Origin: Betaproteobacteria bacterium
Lineage (GTDB): Bacteria > Pseudomonadota > Gammaproteobacteria > Burkholderiales > SG8-39
Assembly (NCBI GenBank): GCA_005888925.1
Contig: VBCP01000132.1
Location: forward strand, 1-9,755
Reading direction: 5' to 3'
DNA length: 9,755 bases
This document shows, one piece after another, positions 1 through 5,948 of this stretch. The notes under the pieces were generated by a model, which was given only the letters and a program-made list of their open reading frames with translations, had not been told where the DNA came from and did no database searches. The translations under genes and the position numbers were made by a program. The stretch's first letter is position 1, and every line of letters begins with the position of its first letter.

Positions 1-1
1 C

Positions 2-586
2 GCGCTCAAGGCCGGCAAGTGGCAGGTCGGCGTCGGCTCGACGCTGCGCGGCAAGCACCTCGGCATCTTCGGCTACGGCCGCATCGCGGGCGAGGTGGCG
101 AAGATCGGCGCCGCCATGGGCATGCGCATCCTCGTCTGGGCGCGCGAAGCTTCGCGGCAGAAGGCGCAAGCGGATGGCTATGCCGTGGCGGCCAGCAAGG
201 AGGCGTTTTTCGCCACCAGTGATGTGCTGACCCTGCACCTGCGCCTGGTGGATGCGACGCGCGGCATCGTCACCGCCGCGGACCTCGCGCGCATGAAGCC
301 CACCGCGATCTTCGTCAACACGAGCCGCGCGCCGCTCGTCGAGCCCGGTGCGCTGGTCGCGGCGCTAAAGGCCGGGCGGCCGGGAAAGGCGGCGGTCGAT
401 GTCTACGAAGAAGAGCCGGTGCTCGGCGGCAAGCATCCGCTGCTCGCCATGGACAACGTGGTGTGCACGCCGCACCTGGGCTACGTCACGCGCGACGAGT
501 ACGAGCTCCAGTTCGCCGACATCTTCGACCAGATCAACGCCTTCGCAGCCGGCAAGCCGATCAACGTTGTAAACCCTAAGGTTTAA
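2..586 (+). CDS. D-2-hydroxyacid dehydrogenase, C-terminal part (5' end outside window)
   Basis: NAD(P)-dependent oxidoreductase interconverting a 2-keto acid and a D-2-hydroxy acid in the cytoplasm; the exact substrate cannot be read from the sequence. The frame is open from base 2, giving 194 visible residues. It starts near the nucleotide-binding domain, with the Rossmann glycine motif [13 protein letters not shown] at visible residues 21-33. The catalytic Arg follows in [10 protein letters not shown] (the family usually has SRG; here SRA), then the Glu in DVYEEEP and the His in TPHLGYVT. The end NVVNPK is typical of the family. Full-length members have about 310-330 residues, so roughly the first 120 are missing. 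The gene converges with the DUF1330 gene, and the two stop codons share the bases TTAA. Family assignment is firm; phosphoglycerate, glyoxylate/hydroxypyruvate or lactate specificity is undetermined. Confidence 0.9.
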   Translation, partial: ALKAGKWQVGVGSTLRGKHLGIFGYGRIAGEVAKIGAAMGMRILVWAREASRQKAQADGYAVAASKEAFFATSDVLTLHLRLVDATRGIVTAADLARMKPTAIFVNTSRAPLVEPGALVAALKAGRPGKAAVDVYEEEPVLGGKHPLLAMDNVVCTPHLGYVTRDEYELQFADIFDQINAFAAGKPINVVNPKV

Positions 587-876
587 GCGACACCCTCGAC
601 GATGCGGAAGTCGCGCTCGACCGCATCGCCGAGCACTTTGAGCGCCTCCTTGTATTCCGGCGAGTCGTGCGCGGCCTGCGCCCTGTCGAGGCTGTCGAAC
701 TCGACCATCACCACGCGCTCGTTCATTCCCTTCTCGTAGACCTTCGCCGGCATGCCGCGCACCACGAAGCGGCCGCCGAGCTTCGGGATCGCCGGGCCGG
801 CGAGCTTGGCGTAGGCGCCCCATCGCTCGGCGTCGTTGATCTTGCGGTAGGTGACGATCCAATAGGCTTTTGCCAT
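583..876 (-). CDS. DUF1330 family protein
   Basis: Small cytoplasmic protein of 97 residues with the DUF1330 pattern, a dimeric alpha-beta barrel (ferredoxin-like) fold of no settled function. Visible hallmarks are an N-terminal strand [10 protein letters not shown], the turn [10 protein letters not shown] at about residues 33-42, the strand [15 protein letters not shown] at about 53-67, and SPEYKEAL at about 72-79. The length matches the family. The ATG at 874-876 is preceded on the minus strand by GGGAGGA (881-887) at good spacing, which fixes the start. It is last in a minus-strand run behind the csbD-like gene, separated from it by 62 bases that contain a hairpin. Its stop overlaps the stop of the convergent dehydrogenase gene. 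There is no signal peptide or membrane segment. Confidence 0.88.
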   Translation of the reverse strand: MAKAYWIVTYRKINDAERWGAYAKLAGPAIPKLGGRFVVRGMPAKVYEKGMNERVVMVEFDSLDRAQAAHDSPEYKEALKVLGDAVERDFRIVEGVA

Positions 877-894
877 GGTTTCCTCCCGGATGAA

Positions 895-926
895 CGAGGG
901 CGCATCCTTGCATGGACGCGCCCTCG
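895..926 (-). terminator. Hairpin between csbD-like and DUF1330 genes (possible terminator or processing site)
   Basis: A 9-bp perfect inverted repeat, CGAGGGCGC (895-903) and GCGCCCTCG (918-926). On the minus-strand RNA the stem extends to 13 bp through a G-U pair followed by TCC/GGA, closing on a six-base loop. On the plus-strand RNA the same position would be an A-C mismatch. The asymmetry suggests that the structure acts in RNA read csbD to DUF1330. The bases after it (TTCATCCGGG) are not a U-tract and lead straight into the DUF1330 ribosome-binding site. It may therefore be a partial terminator, an RNA stabiliser or a leader structure rather than a strong intrinsic terminator. Confidence 0.5.
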
Positions 927-938
927 GGTGAAGCGCGG

Positions 939-1121
939 TCAGCGGTCCTTGTTGCGGTTCGCGATGTTCTTGGCGTCGCCGTAGCCCTTCTGCAGCTTGC
1001 CTTCGGCCTGGTTCGCCATGCCTTTGGCCTGCTCCTTGCGGTTGCCGATGAGCCCGCCGAGCTTCTCGCGTGCCTTGCCGACCATGTCCTTCATGTGGCC
1101 CTTCGCCTGATCCTTGTTCAT
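939..1121 (-). CDS. CsbD-like stress-response protein
   Basis: A 60-residue, highly charged, hydrophilic protein with the CsbD pattern: MNKDQAKGHMKDMVGKAREKLG, a Gly/Asn turn, then KEQAKGMANQAEGKLQKGYGDAKN. The two Lys/Ala/Gly-rich helical repeats (about residues 4-22 and 29-52) are the family hallmark. CsbD-like proteins are abundant, induced by general stress in many bacteria, and of unknown molecular role. The start was chosen at ATG 1119-1121 because GGAG (minus strand, 1128-1131) lies six bases upstream. A nearer in-frame ATG at 1125-1127 (giving MPMNKD) would abut the ribosome-binding site, and the long upstream frame lacks family character. It lies 61 bases after the hypothetical gene on the same strand. 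Confidence 0.88.
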   Translation of the reverse strand: MNKDQAKGHMKDMVGKAREKLGGLIGNRKEQAKGMANQAEGKLQKGYGDAKNIANRNKDR

Positions 1122-1182
1122 AGGCATCTCCAGTTGCGGACGATGGTGTCCGCGAGCCATGGAGCAGGCGCCGTGCCTGAAC

Positions 1183-1770
1183 TCAGCCTTTCGGCCTGGT
1201 CCAGCTCTCCGACCATGCGAGGCAGCAGCTCGAAGACGGCTTGCCGAAGCGTTCCTGCGGGAACACCTTGGCACGCGAGGCTTCGCCGTTGACCGAGAGC
1301 TGCGCGCCGCGCGCGGGGATGAAGGTGCTGTAGACGCCGAGCGGACGCTGCATCGCGCCCGGCGGCATGGTGAGGATGAACGGCCGCATCAGGTCCCACC
1401 AGGAAAGGACGATCGCGTCGTCGTCGGTGGTGATTCGCTCCTCGACGGTCGCGAGCGAAATGCCGGTGCGCGCGAACTCGGCGTCGATGATCGGCAGCGA
1501 CTCGTCGGCGAAGGGCTGGTGCAGCAGGACTTCGATCGTGCGCTGCAGATAGCGCGCGACGCCGGCATTGTCGGCGTAGATCACCGGCCCTCCATCCACC
1601 AGCGGGCTCTCGATGAAGAGGGCATGTCCCTGTCCCGCGGGCGACCACAGCACGCGCCAGTGGCTCACGCGGTCGGTCATCGTCTTGCCGCCGTCGTTCG
1701 ACAGGCGGATGAAGGAATTCTCCCCGGTCATCACCACGTCATGCGGATCGACCATCTGCGCGTCGGCCAT
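1183..1770 (-). CDS. Conserved hypothetical protein, coupled to the GFA-type gene
   Basis: A 195-residue soluble protein that I do not assign to a named family. It starts MADAQMVDPHDVVMTGENSF and contains RVSHWRVLWSPAGQGHALF, DDDAIVLSWWDLMRPFILTMPPG and LGVYSTFIPARGAQLSVNG. It has no signal peptide and no membrane segment. The start is set by the junction: the TAA stop of the upstream GFA-type gene and this ATG share one base (TAATG, 1768-1772), a standard arrangement for translational coupling. The gene is therefore probably cotranscribed and perhaps made in equal amounts with that zinc protein. The last ~20 residues (KPSSSCCLAWSESWTRPKG) are plausible, but another frame offers an equally G/C-biased continuation, so a late frameshift cannot be excluded. 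Confidence 0.7.
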   Translation of the reverse strand: MADAQMVDPHDVVMTGENSFIRLSNDGGKTMTDRVSHWRVLWSPAGQGHALFIESPLVDGGPVIYADNAGVARYLQRTIEVLLHQPFADESLPIIDAEFARTGISLATVEERITTDDDAIVLSWWDLMRPFILTMPPGAMQRPLGVYSTFIPARGAQLSVNGEASRAKVFPQERFGKPSSSCCLAWSESWTRPKG

Positions 1771-2174
1771 TAGGGTTGTCCTGGAAATTGTTTGGCGGCG
1801 GGATCGATGTGGGACCAGGGGCGTGCCATCTCGGTCCAGATGTGCGTGCCGATCTTCAATCCCGATGAATCGTCCAGCGTGCCGGCGCGCACGCCGAGCG
1901 TCTCCGGCGTGGTCTCGCGATGGCTGTAGATCGGCGAGCCGCAGTCGCCGCAGAAGTAGCGGATCAGATTGCGCCCGCTGTCGGCCTTGCTGATGAAGCG
2001 CTTCGGCGTCCCGCGGGTGAGCTTGAAGCCCTCGCGCGGCACGAACGCCGCCACCGTGCCGTGCGATCCCGAGGCCTGCTGGCAGTGGATGCAGTGACAG
2101 GCGCGCAGCTCGTTGATCGGTGCGCTGATCGTGTATCTGATGGCGCCGCAAAGGCAGCCGCCGGTATGAGCCAT
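1770..2174 (-). CDS. GFA / CENP-V domain zinc protein
   Basis: A 134-residue protein of the glutathione-dependent formaldehyde-activating (GFA)-like family, a small beta-rich fold binding two zinc ions. Cysteines are at the family positions: GGCLCG (Cys7, Cys9), CHCIHC (Cys26, Cys28, Cys31) and CGDC (Cys75, Cys78). PIYSH follows the last pair, as is usual. Most members annotated this way have no proven formaldehyde activity, so the name should be read as a fold assignment only. The start at ATG 2172-2174 has a strong ribosome-binding site, AAGGAGGAGG on the minus strand (2181-2190). It leads the four-gene minus-strand run and is divergent from the Bug binding-protein gene. Its stop overlaps the next start by one base. 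Confidence 0.92.
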   Translation of the reverse strand: MAHTGGCLCGAIRYTISAPINELRACHCIHCQQASGSHGTVAAFVPREGFKLTRGTPKRFISKADSGRNLIRYFCGDCGSPIYSHRETTPETLGVRAGTLDDSSGLKIGTHIWTEMARPWSHIDPAAKQFPGQP

Positions 2175-2213
2175 GGCTCGCCTCCTCCTTTAGTGTCCGG
2201 CTACGATACGACA
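2175..2213. promoter_or_regulatory. 39-base divergent intergenic region
   Basis: The only non-coding space between the divergent GFA-type and Bug-type genes. The GFA side is occupied by its ribosome-binding site (2181-2190). On the plus strand there is no recognisable Shine-Dalgarno sequence before the Bug ATG at 2214. TACGAT at 2202-2207 resembles a -10 box and would place transcription start at or next to that ATG, but no -35 match is visible. Any promoters for either gene must be compressed here or lie inside the opposing gene. This is inference; no operator symmetry is evident. Confidence 0.3.
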
Positions 2214-3158
2214 ATGCGCTGGCTTTGCGTGCTCCTGGTTGTGATGGTGGAAACCGCCTGGGCCCAGTACCCGGCGAAGGCGGTGCGCATGGTGGTGGGG
2301 TTCGCGCCGGGCGGCGGCACCGACATCATCGCGCGCCTGCTGGCGCAGAAGCTCGGCGAGCGCTGGGGCCAGGCGGTGGTGGTCGACAACCGGCTGGGCG
2401 CTTCCGGCAACATCGCCGCCGATCTGGTGGCGAAGAGCGCAGCCGACGGCTACACGCTGCTCATGGCGTTCTCGTCGCACGCCAGCAACGCGGCGCTCTC
2501 GAAGCTGCCCTTCGACATCAACAGGGATTTCAGTTCGATTTCGCTCGTTGGTTCCGGACCGGCGGTGGTGCTGGCGAATCCGGCGCTGCCGGCGAAAACG
2601 CTCGGCGAGCTCATCGCCTACGCCAAAGCGCATCCCGGCGCGATCAAGTATGGCTCCTCAGGCATCGGTACGCCGGTGCATCTTGCGGGCGAGCTCATGC
2701 AGCAGCTCACCGGAATCCAGATGGTGCACGTGCCGTACAAGGGCATCGCGCCGGCGATGACCGCGATCCTCGCCGGTGACATCCAGCTCACCTACGCGAC
2801 GCCGATCTCCGCTTATGCGCACTTGAAGAGCGGCCGGCTGACCGCGCTCGCGGTGGCCGGTCCCGCGCGCTTCCCGACGCTGCCTGATGTTCCGACCGCG
2901 GCGGAAGCCGGCCTTGCCGGCTACGAGATCGATTTCTGGTACGCGCTCCTCGGGCCCGGCGGCATGGCGCGCTCGCTCGTCGAGCGCATCCAGCGCGATG
3001 CGGCCGCCGTGCTGTTGGCACCGGAAATGCGCGAGAGCCTGCTGGCGCAGGGATGCATCGCGGTTGGAGGCAAGCCGGAGGAGCTGACGGCGCTAATCAA
3101 GAACGAGTACGCGCTCTGGTCGCGCGTCGTTCAGGCCGGCGGCGTCAAAGTCGACTGA
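2214..3158 (+). CDS. Bug/TctC-type extracytoplasmic substrate-binding protein
   Basis: A periplasmic binding protein of the tripartite tricarboxylate transporter (TTT) family, 314 residues, close to family length. It has an N-terminal signal peptide, MRWLCVLLVVMVETAWA, with likely cleavage before QYPAK. Mature-protein hallmarks are YPAKAVRMVVGFAPGGGTDIIAR (the first strand and ligand loop), GQAVVVDNRLGASGNIAAD, ADGYTLLM, and the HVPYKGIAPAMTAILAGDIQ block. Members bind carboxylates or other small organic anions, but the ligand cannot be inferred. No TctA or TctB membrane gene is in the window, so it is an orphan here, as is common in Burkholderiales. The start was taken at ATG 2214 because it opens directly into the signal peptide; an in-frame GTG at 2193 would add seven residues. 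No Shine-Dalgarno sequence precedes either. The 3' end overlaps the convergent DUF4124 gene by 14 bases. Confidence 0.93.
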   Translation: MRWLCVLLVVMVETAWAQYPAKAVRMVVGFAPGGGTDIIARLLAQKLGERWGQAVVVDNRLGASGNIAADLVAKSAADGYTLLMAFSSHASNAALSKLPFDINRDFSSISLVGSGPAVVLANPALPAKTLGELIAYAKAHPGAIKYGSSGIGTPVHLAGELMQQLTGIQMVHVPYKGIAPAMTAILAGDIQLTYATPISAYAHLKSGRLTALAVAGPARFPTLPDVPTAAEAGLAGYEIDFWYALLGPGGMARSLVERIQRDAAAVLLAPEMRESLLAQGCIAVGGKPEELTALIKNEYALWSRVVQAGGVKVD

Positions 3159-3561
3159 GCCTGGCGGGGCGCACCGGCCGCACCTTCGGCGGTGGCAGGA
3201 AAAAAGTCGGACGAATGAGCGGTGGCCGGCGCGCCGGGAAGAATGCGACTGCCGGGTAATAGGTATTCGCCACATCGGTGGCGGGCGCGGGGGGCGTCGC
3301 CTGCTTCATCGCCATCAGCCACTGGCGCTGCAACCACTCGGTCTCCGCCATGTCGAGCCGGCGATTGACGTCGATCGCCTGCGTAATCGAGGGATCGGGC
3401 GCGTAGTTCGAGATGCGGTCGGGCACCGTCGCCGCGTTGGCCGCATTCGGCGGCGGTGTGTTCGAGTAGTTGACCACGCCCTTCGCGTCCACCCATTTGT
3501 AGGTTTCGGCGTGCGCCAGCGGCGCGGAGAGAGCGATGAGAACGACCGCGGTGCGGACCAT
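3145..3561 (-). CDS. DUF4124 domain-containing exported protein
   Basis: A 138-residue predicted exported protein. The signal peptide is MVRTAVVLIALSAPLAHA, with cleavage before ETYKW. It is followed directly by the DUF4124 signature YKWVDAKGVVNYSNTPPP (about residues 21-38), a short beta-rich envelope domain of unknown function common in beta- and gammaproteobacteria. The middle (DISNYAPDPS region to about residue 95) is probably helical. The C-terminal ~28 residues are proline- and arginine-rich (RRPPLIRPTFFLPPPKVRP), suggesting a disordered tail. The best candidate ribosome-binding site, GGGAG, is about 12 bases before the ATG, so expression may be modest. It is last in the minus-strand envelope cluster, after the palindrome at 3603-3641, and its end overlaps the Bug gene tail to tail. 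Confidence 0.82.
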   Translation of the reverse strand: MVRTAVVLIALSAPLAHAETYKWVDAKGVVNYSNTPPPNAANAATVPDRISNYAPDPSITQAIDVNRRLDMAETEWLQRQWLMAMKQATPPAPATDVANTYYPAVAFFPARRPPLIRPTFFLPPPKVRPVRPARLSRL

Positions 3562-3602
3562 TGGCGGAGCTTACTCCCAGGCTCCTGACAAAGGCCTTGC
3601 GG

Positions 3603-3641
3603 AAATCGGGGTCGGACCCTGCAGGGGTCTGACCCCGGTTT
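3603..3641. repeat. REP-like palindrome / bidirectional hairpin
   Basis: A long dyad in the gap between the lipoprotein and DUF4124 genes. GGGGTCGGACCC (3608-3619) pairs with GGGTCTGACCCC (3625-3636) around a five-base loop TGCAG. The stem then continues through C-G, a T-G wobble and three A-T pairs, about 17 bp in all. An A-run at the left and a T-run at the right (3639-3643) give it terminator character, best on the plus strand. Each half is itself a GGGTC-N-GACCC dyad, so the pentamer occurs four times. From general experience, GGGGTCNGACCCC palindromes recur as dispersed REP-type repeats in proteobacterial genomes; only one copy is visible here. It directly follows the stop of the frame-corrected lipoprotein gene and may end that transcript. 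Confidence 0.65.
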
Positions 3642-3760
3642 TTACTGCACTTTGCGGATCATGCGGTCGGGCGTGAGCTCGACGCGAGTGCCTTTTTGGA
3701 ACTCGTTGCTGTCCGTGTCGACGTATTGGATGTCGCCGCCGGCGTCCATCTTGATCGGGC
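3642..3760 (-). pseudogene. Displaced C-terminal part of the lipoprotein gene
   Basis: In the minus-strand frame offset by one from the lipoprotein's, the sequence reads RPIKMDAGGDIQYVDTDSN and then EFQKGTRVELTPDRMIRKVQ, ending in TAA at 3642-3644. It has no start codon of its own. It matches, in order and spacing, the C-terminal half of the small exported protein at 5949-6311 (VRMPDGSLQLRDLDKPEFKV, then GDNVLLTNAGDIV). Joining it to the upstream part needs one added base in a GC-rich run (around TCGGGCGCCGG). This is either a true mutation or a base-calling error. Confidence 0.65.
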
Positions 3761-3964
3761 GCCGGTCGCGGTGCCGCCGCTCACGGACGACATCGCGGGC
3801 GTCAACATGACCGACTGCACCCAGCCGAAGCCGGGTCGGTAGGTCGTCGCCTGCGGCACGATTGGCGCGGCGTGCGGATCCATGGCCGGCGCGTAATAGG
3901 GCTGGCCGCAGCCCGCCAGGGCAGCGACGGCTAGAAGCGAAAGGGATGCTGCGAGAGTTTTCAT
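3659..3964 (-). CDS. Small outer-membrane lipoprotein, probably frameshifted
   Basis: The open frame encodes 101 residues beginning with a lipoprotein signal peptide, MKTLAASLSLLAVAALAGC, lipobox LAGC at residues 16-19, with Cys19 the expected lipidated residue. A proline-rich linker and the motif YRPGFGWVQSV (about 43-53) follow. After about residue 68 the sequence turns into low-complexity Ser/Thr/Arg (SRWTPAATSNTSTRTATSSK), typical of out-of-frame reading. The neighbouring frame at that point continues with sensible protein. A single missing base near 3757-3775 would restore a product of about 107 residues ending at 3642. The start is supported by GGAGGA about five bases upstream (minus strand, 3970-3975). 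The motif resembles the secreted protein at 5949-6311. It lies 50 bases downstream of the DoxX gene on the same strand. Function unknown. Confidence 0.75.
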   Translation of the reverse strand: MKTLAASLSLLAVAALAGCGQPYYAPAMDPHAAPIVPQATTYRPGFGWVQSVMLTPAMSSVSGGTATGARSRWTPAATSNTSTRTATSSKKALASSSRPTA

Positions 3965-4014
3965 CGGCTTCCTCCAGTGGTGGGTAACCGGAAGAGCCGT
4001 AGCAATCCTCGCGC

Positions 4015-4793
4015 CTAGAATTCCCTGCCGAGCTTGCGATCGAGCGAGTAGCGCCCGCCGCCGCCGAAGACGAAGGCGAGGCAGACGAGGAAGAGGACCA
4101 GCGCGAACTCCGTTCCCCGCGAGGTCCAGAAATAGCCGTTGGGCATCTGGATGGCGACGACGATGACGCCGAGCTCGATCGCCATCATGAAGGCGACCAC
4201 GCGCGTGCCCAGGCCGAGCGCGAGCAGGATCATGCCGAGAGCAGCGCCACCACCCAGGCCCAGAAGAGCGGCGGATAGAAGCCGGTCTTCAGCACGTTGC
4301 CCGCCGCGATGCGTGTCGCGCCGTCGGCAAAGACCTTTTCGTAGCCGCTCGGCAGGATGAGGAGCGCGAACCAGACGCGGGCGAGGGCGTAGCCGATGGG
4401 CGGCAGCCGCGCCTCGATCGATTTCTGCAGCGCGTAGCGCCCGGCGCCGCCGATCGCCACCGCGATGAGCATGCCGAGGAGGAACGTGTGGTACTGCACG
4501 CCGCCGCGCGTCCACAGCCAGCCCTTGCCGATGTTGGCGACGATGATCATCAGGACATCGAGGATCAGGAGCAGCGCGACCGGCCGCACCAGGATGCCGA
4601 GCGCGAGCGCCAGGCCCCCGGCGAGCTCGAGCACGCCGATCCCGTAGCCCAGCGCGCTGCCGGCGCCGCCGAAGAAGAGCTTCAGCACGCCATGCGGCAC
4701 GAAAATCGCGCCGGTCGCGACGCGGATCAGCGTGTAGGCGTAAGGCTCGAGCGGCCGGTAGAGCCGCTCGCCGAAGGGAAGGATTGGTCTCAA
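4015..4793 (-). pseudogene. Tandem DoxX-family membrane protein, interrupted by a frameshift
   Basis: An integral membrane protein of the DoxX family, read in two frames. Bases 4793-4230 give 187 residues ending WVVALLSA and a stop. The offset frame continues GMILLALGLGTRVVAFMMAIELGVIVV to LDRKLGREF, ending TAG at 4015-4017. One added base near 4233-4243 joins them into about 259 residues. The joined product holds two DoxX units of about four membrane helices each, twice the usual 130-150 residues. The units share GWLWTRGG / GYFWTSRG and GGAGRYALQKS / GGGGRYSLDRK. The start appears to be TTG at 4791-4793, overlapping the TGA of the lactonase gene (TTGA) and suggesting coupling; no ATG or GTG fits nearby. 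DoxX proteins are linked to redox and sulfur metabolism or detoxification in some species; the role here is unknown. Confidence 0.78.
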
Positions 4794-5908
4794 TCGAAGC
4801 TGACGATCTCCACCCAGTTCGACCCTTTGCCGGTCGGATACTTGCCGACGAGCCTGAGCGCGCCGCTCGAGCCGTCGATCGCATACGAGGAGAGGGTCGC
4901 GGACTGCTCGCCCGAGACGACCATGGTGCGCCCGGTCGGATCGATGCGGAAGCCGCGCGGCTGCTTCTCGGTCGGCGTGCTGCCGATGTAGCTGAGCTTG
5001 CCGGTGGCGCCGTCCACGCTCAGCGCGTTGATGGTGCTGCTGGTGCGCTCGGCGGCGTAGAGGAAGCGGCCGTTCGGCGTGAGGTGCAGGTCGGAGGCCC
5101 AGATGTCGTTGTCGACATTGCGGCCGGGCGAGGGCCGCGGCGCGCCGGGTTGCAGCTTGCTATCCGCCGGTAGCGCGGAGACCGAGCCCGCTTCGGACAG
5201 GAGCCCGCTCTTGGCATCCAGTGCGAGCGTGGTCACCGTCGCCGTGAGCTCGTTCAGCAGGTAGACGAAGCGGTTGTCGGCCGACACGATGAGGTGGCGC
5301 GGGCCGCTACCCGCCTTCATCTGCAGAAGCGGCGGCGTGTTCGACGCCAGGCGCCCGCTCTTCTCGTCGAACAGGAACTGGAACACCTGGTCGGTGCCCA
5401 GGTGCGGCACGAAGACGAAGCGGTTGCTGTTGTCGGTGCGGATGGCGTGCGCGTTGCGCGCCGTGGGAATCACCTGCTGCGGCTCGCCGACGCGGCCGTC
5501 CGCGCCCATCGGGTTCACGCTCACGAGATGGCCACCGTAGGATGCGCCGAGCAGATAGCGTCCAGTGCGCTCGAGATGGATGTAGGGGAAGCTTTCCGCG
5601 AGCGGCCCGGTGCCGACGAGCTTGAGCGCGCCGGTGCCGCGGTCGATGGTGTAGGTGTACGCCGAGAACGGCTTCGAGCGCACCGCCGCGACCAGGAAGC
5701 GCTTGTCCGCGCTCACCGTCATCGGCATCACCGGCTTCTCGGCCTTGAAGCGCTCGCCCGGCTTGAGCGAGCCGTCGCGCTGCAGCGTGTACATGCCGAT
5801 GTCGCCATCTTCGGCGTTCGAGACGTAGACGAATGTGGCGCTCATCGCCGGCCCGCTAAGCGCGCACAGGACTGCGGCGGCGAATGCCGCCATCTTCCGC
5901 GAAACCAT
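4790..5908 (-). CDS. Secreted lactonase-family beta-propeller protein
   Basis: A 372-residue seven-bladed beta-propeller of the lactonase (6-phosphogluconolactonase-like, PF10282) family. Blade repeats recur about every 45-50 residues: GSGPRHLIVSADNRFVYLLNE, WASDLHLTPNGRFLYAAER and KQPRGFRIDPTGRTMVVSGE. NAHAIRTDNSNRFVFVPHLGTD carries the conserved His-containing blade. An N-terminal signal peptide (MVSRKMAAFAAAVLCALSGPA, cleavage near residue 23) sends it to the periplasm, so a cytoplasmic pentose-phosphate role is unlikely. An extracellular sugar lactone, or a non-catalytic propeller role, is more plausible. The ATG at 5906-5908 has GGAGGA six bases upstream; three bases of that site lie in a hairpin stem. 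Its stop overlaps the DoxX start, so the two are probably coupled. Family assignment is firm, substrate unknown. Confidence 0.9.
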   Translation of the reverse strand: MVSRKMAAFAAAVLCALSGPAMSATFVYVSNAEDGDIGMYTLQRDGSLKPGERFKAEKPVMPMTVSADKRFLVAAVRSKPFSAYTYTIDRGTGALKLVGTGPLAESFPYIHLERTGRYLLGASYGGHLVSVNPMGADGRVGEPQQVIPTARNAHAIRTDNSNRFVFVPHLGTDQVFQFLFDEKSGRLASNTPPLLQMKAGSGPRHLIVSADNRFVYLLNELTATVTTLALDAKSGLLSEAGSVSALPADSKLQPGAPRPSPGRNVDNDIWASDLHLTPNGRFLYAAERTSSTINALSVDGATGKLSYIGSTPTEKQPRGFRIDPTGRTMVVSGEQSATLSSYAIDGSSGALRLVGKYPTGKGSNWVEIVSFD

Positions 5909-5914
5909 GCTGAT

Positions 5915-5939
5915 TCCTCCCCGCCGACATTGGCGGGGA
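5915..5939 (-). promoter_or_regulatory. Hairpin touching the lactonase ribosome-binding site
   Basis: Bases 5918-5925 pair perfectly with 5932-5939 (CCCCGCC/GGCGGGG plus a T-A pair, six-base loop). On minus-strand RNA this 8-bp, nearly all-GC hairpin ends inside the lactonase Shine-Dalgarno sequence (GGAGGA, 5915-5920), covering its first three bases. It could restrict translation initiation, or it could be the 3' hairpin of the upstream gene, whose stop is at 5949. It lacks the U-run of an intrinsic terminator. The structure is seen in the sequence; a regulatory role is inference. Confidence 0.4.
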
Positions 5940-5948
5940 CAACGATAC

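Noticed and set aside
1118..1290. An alternative minus-strand frame at the end of the 1183-1770 gene reads FELLPRMVGELDQAERLSSG and could be its true C-terminus, implying a third frameshift.
   Set aside because: The annotated frame ends naturally, keeps high G/C at third positions, and the alternative would run past the start of the csbD-like gene. Without homologues the simpler reading is kept.
1920..2213. Upstream in-frame extension of the Bug-type gene by 98 residues.
   Set aside because: It overlaps the GFA-type gene antisense, has no protein character, and would bury the signal peptide that starts at ATG 2214.
4230..4245. Programmed ribosomal frameshifting in the DoxX gene.
   Set aside because: No slippery heptamer or downstream structure stands out at the break, and a second gene nearby shows the same kind of break. 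Mutation or sequence error is simpler.
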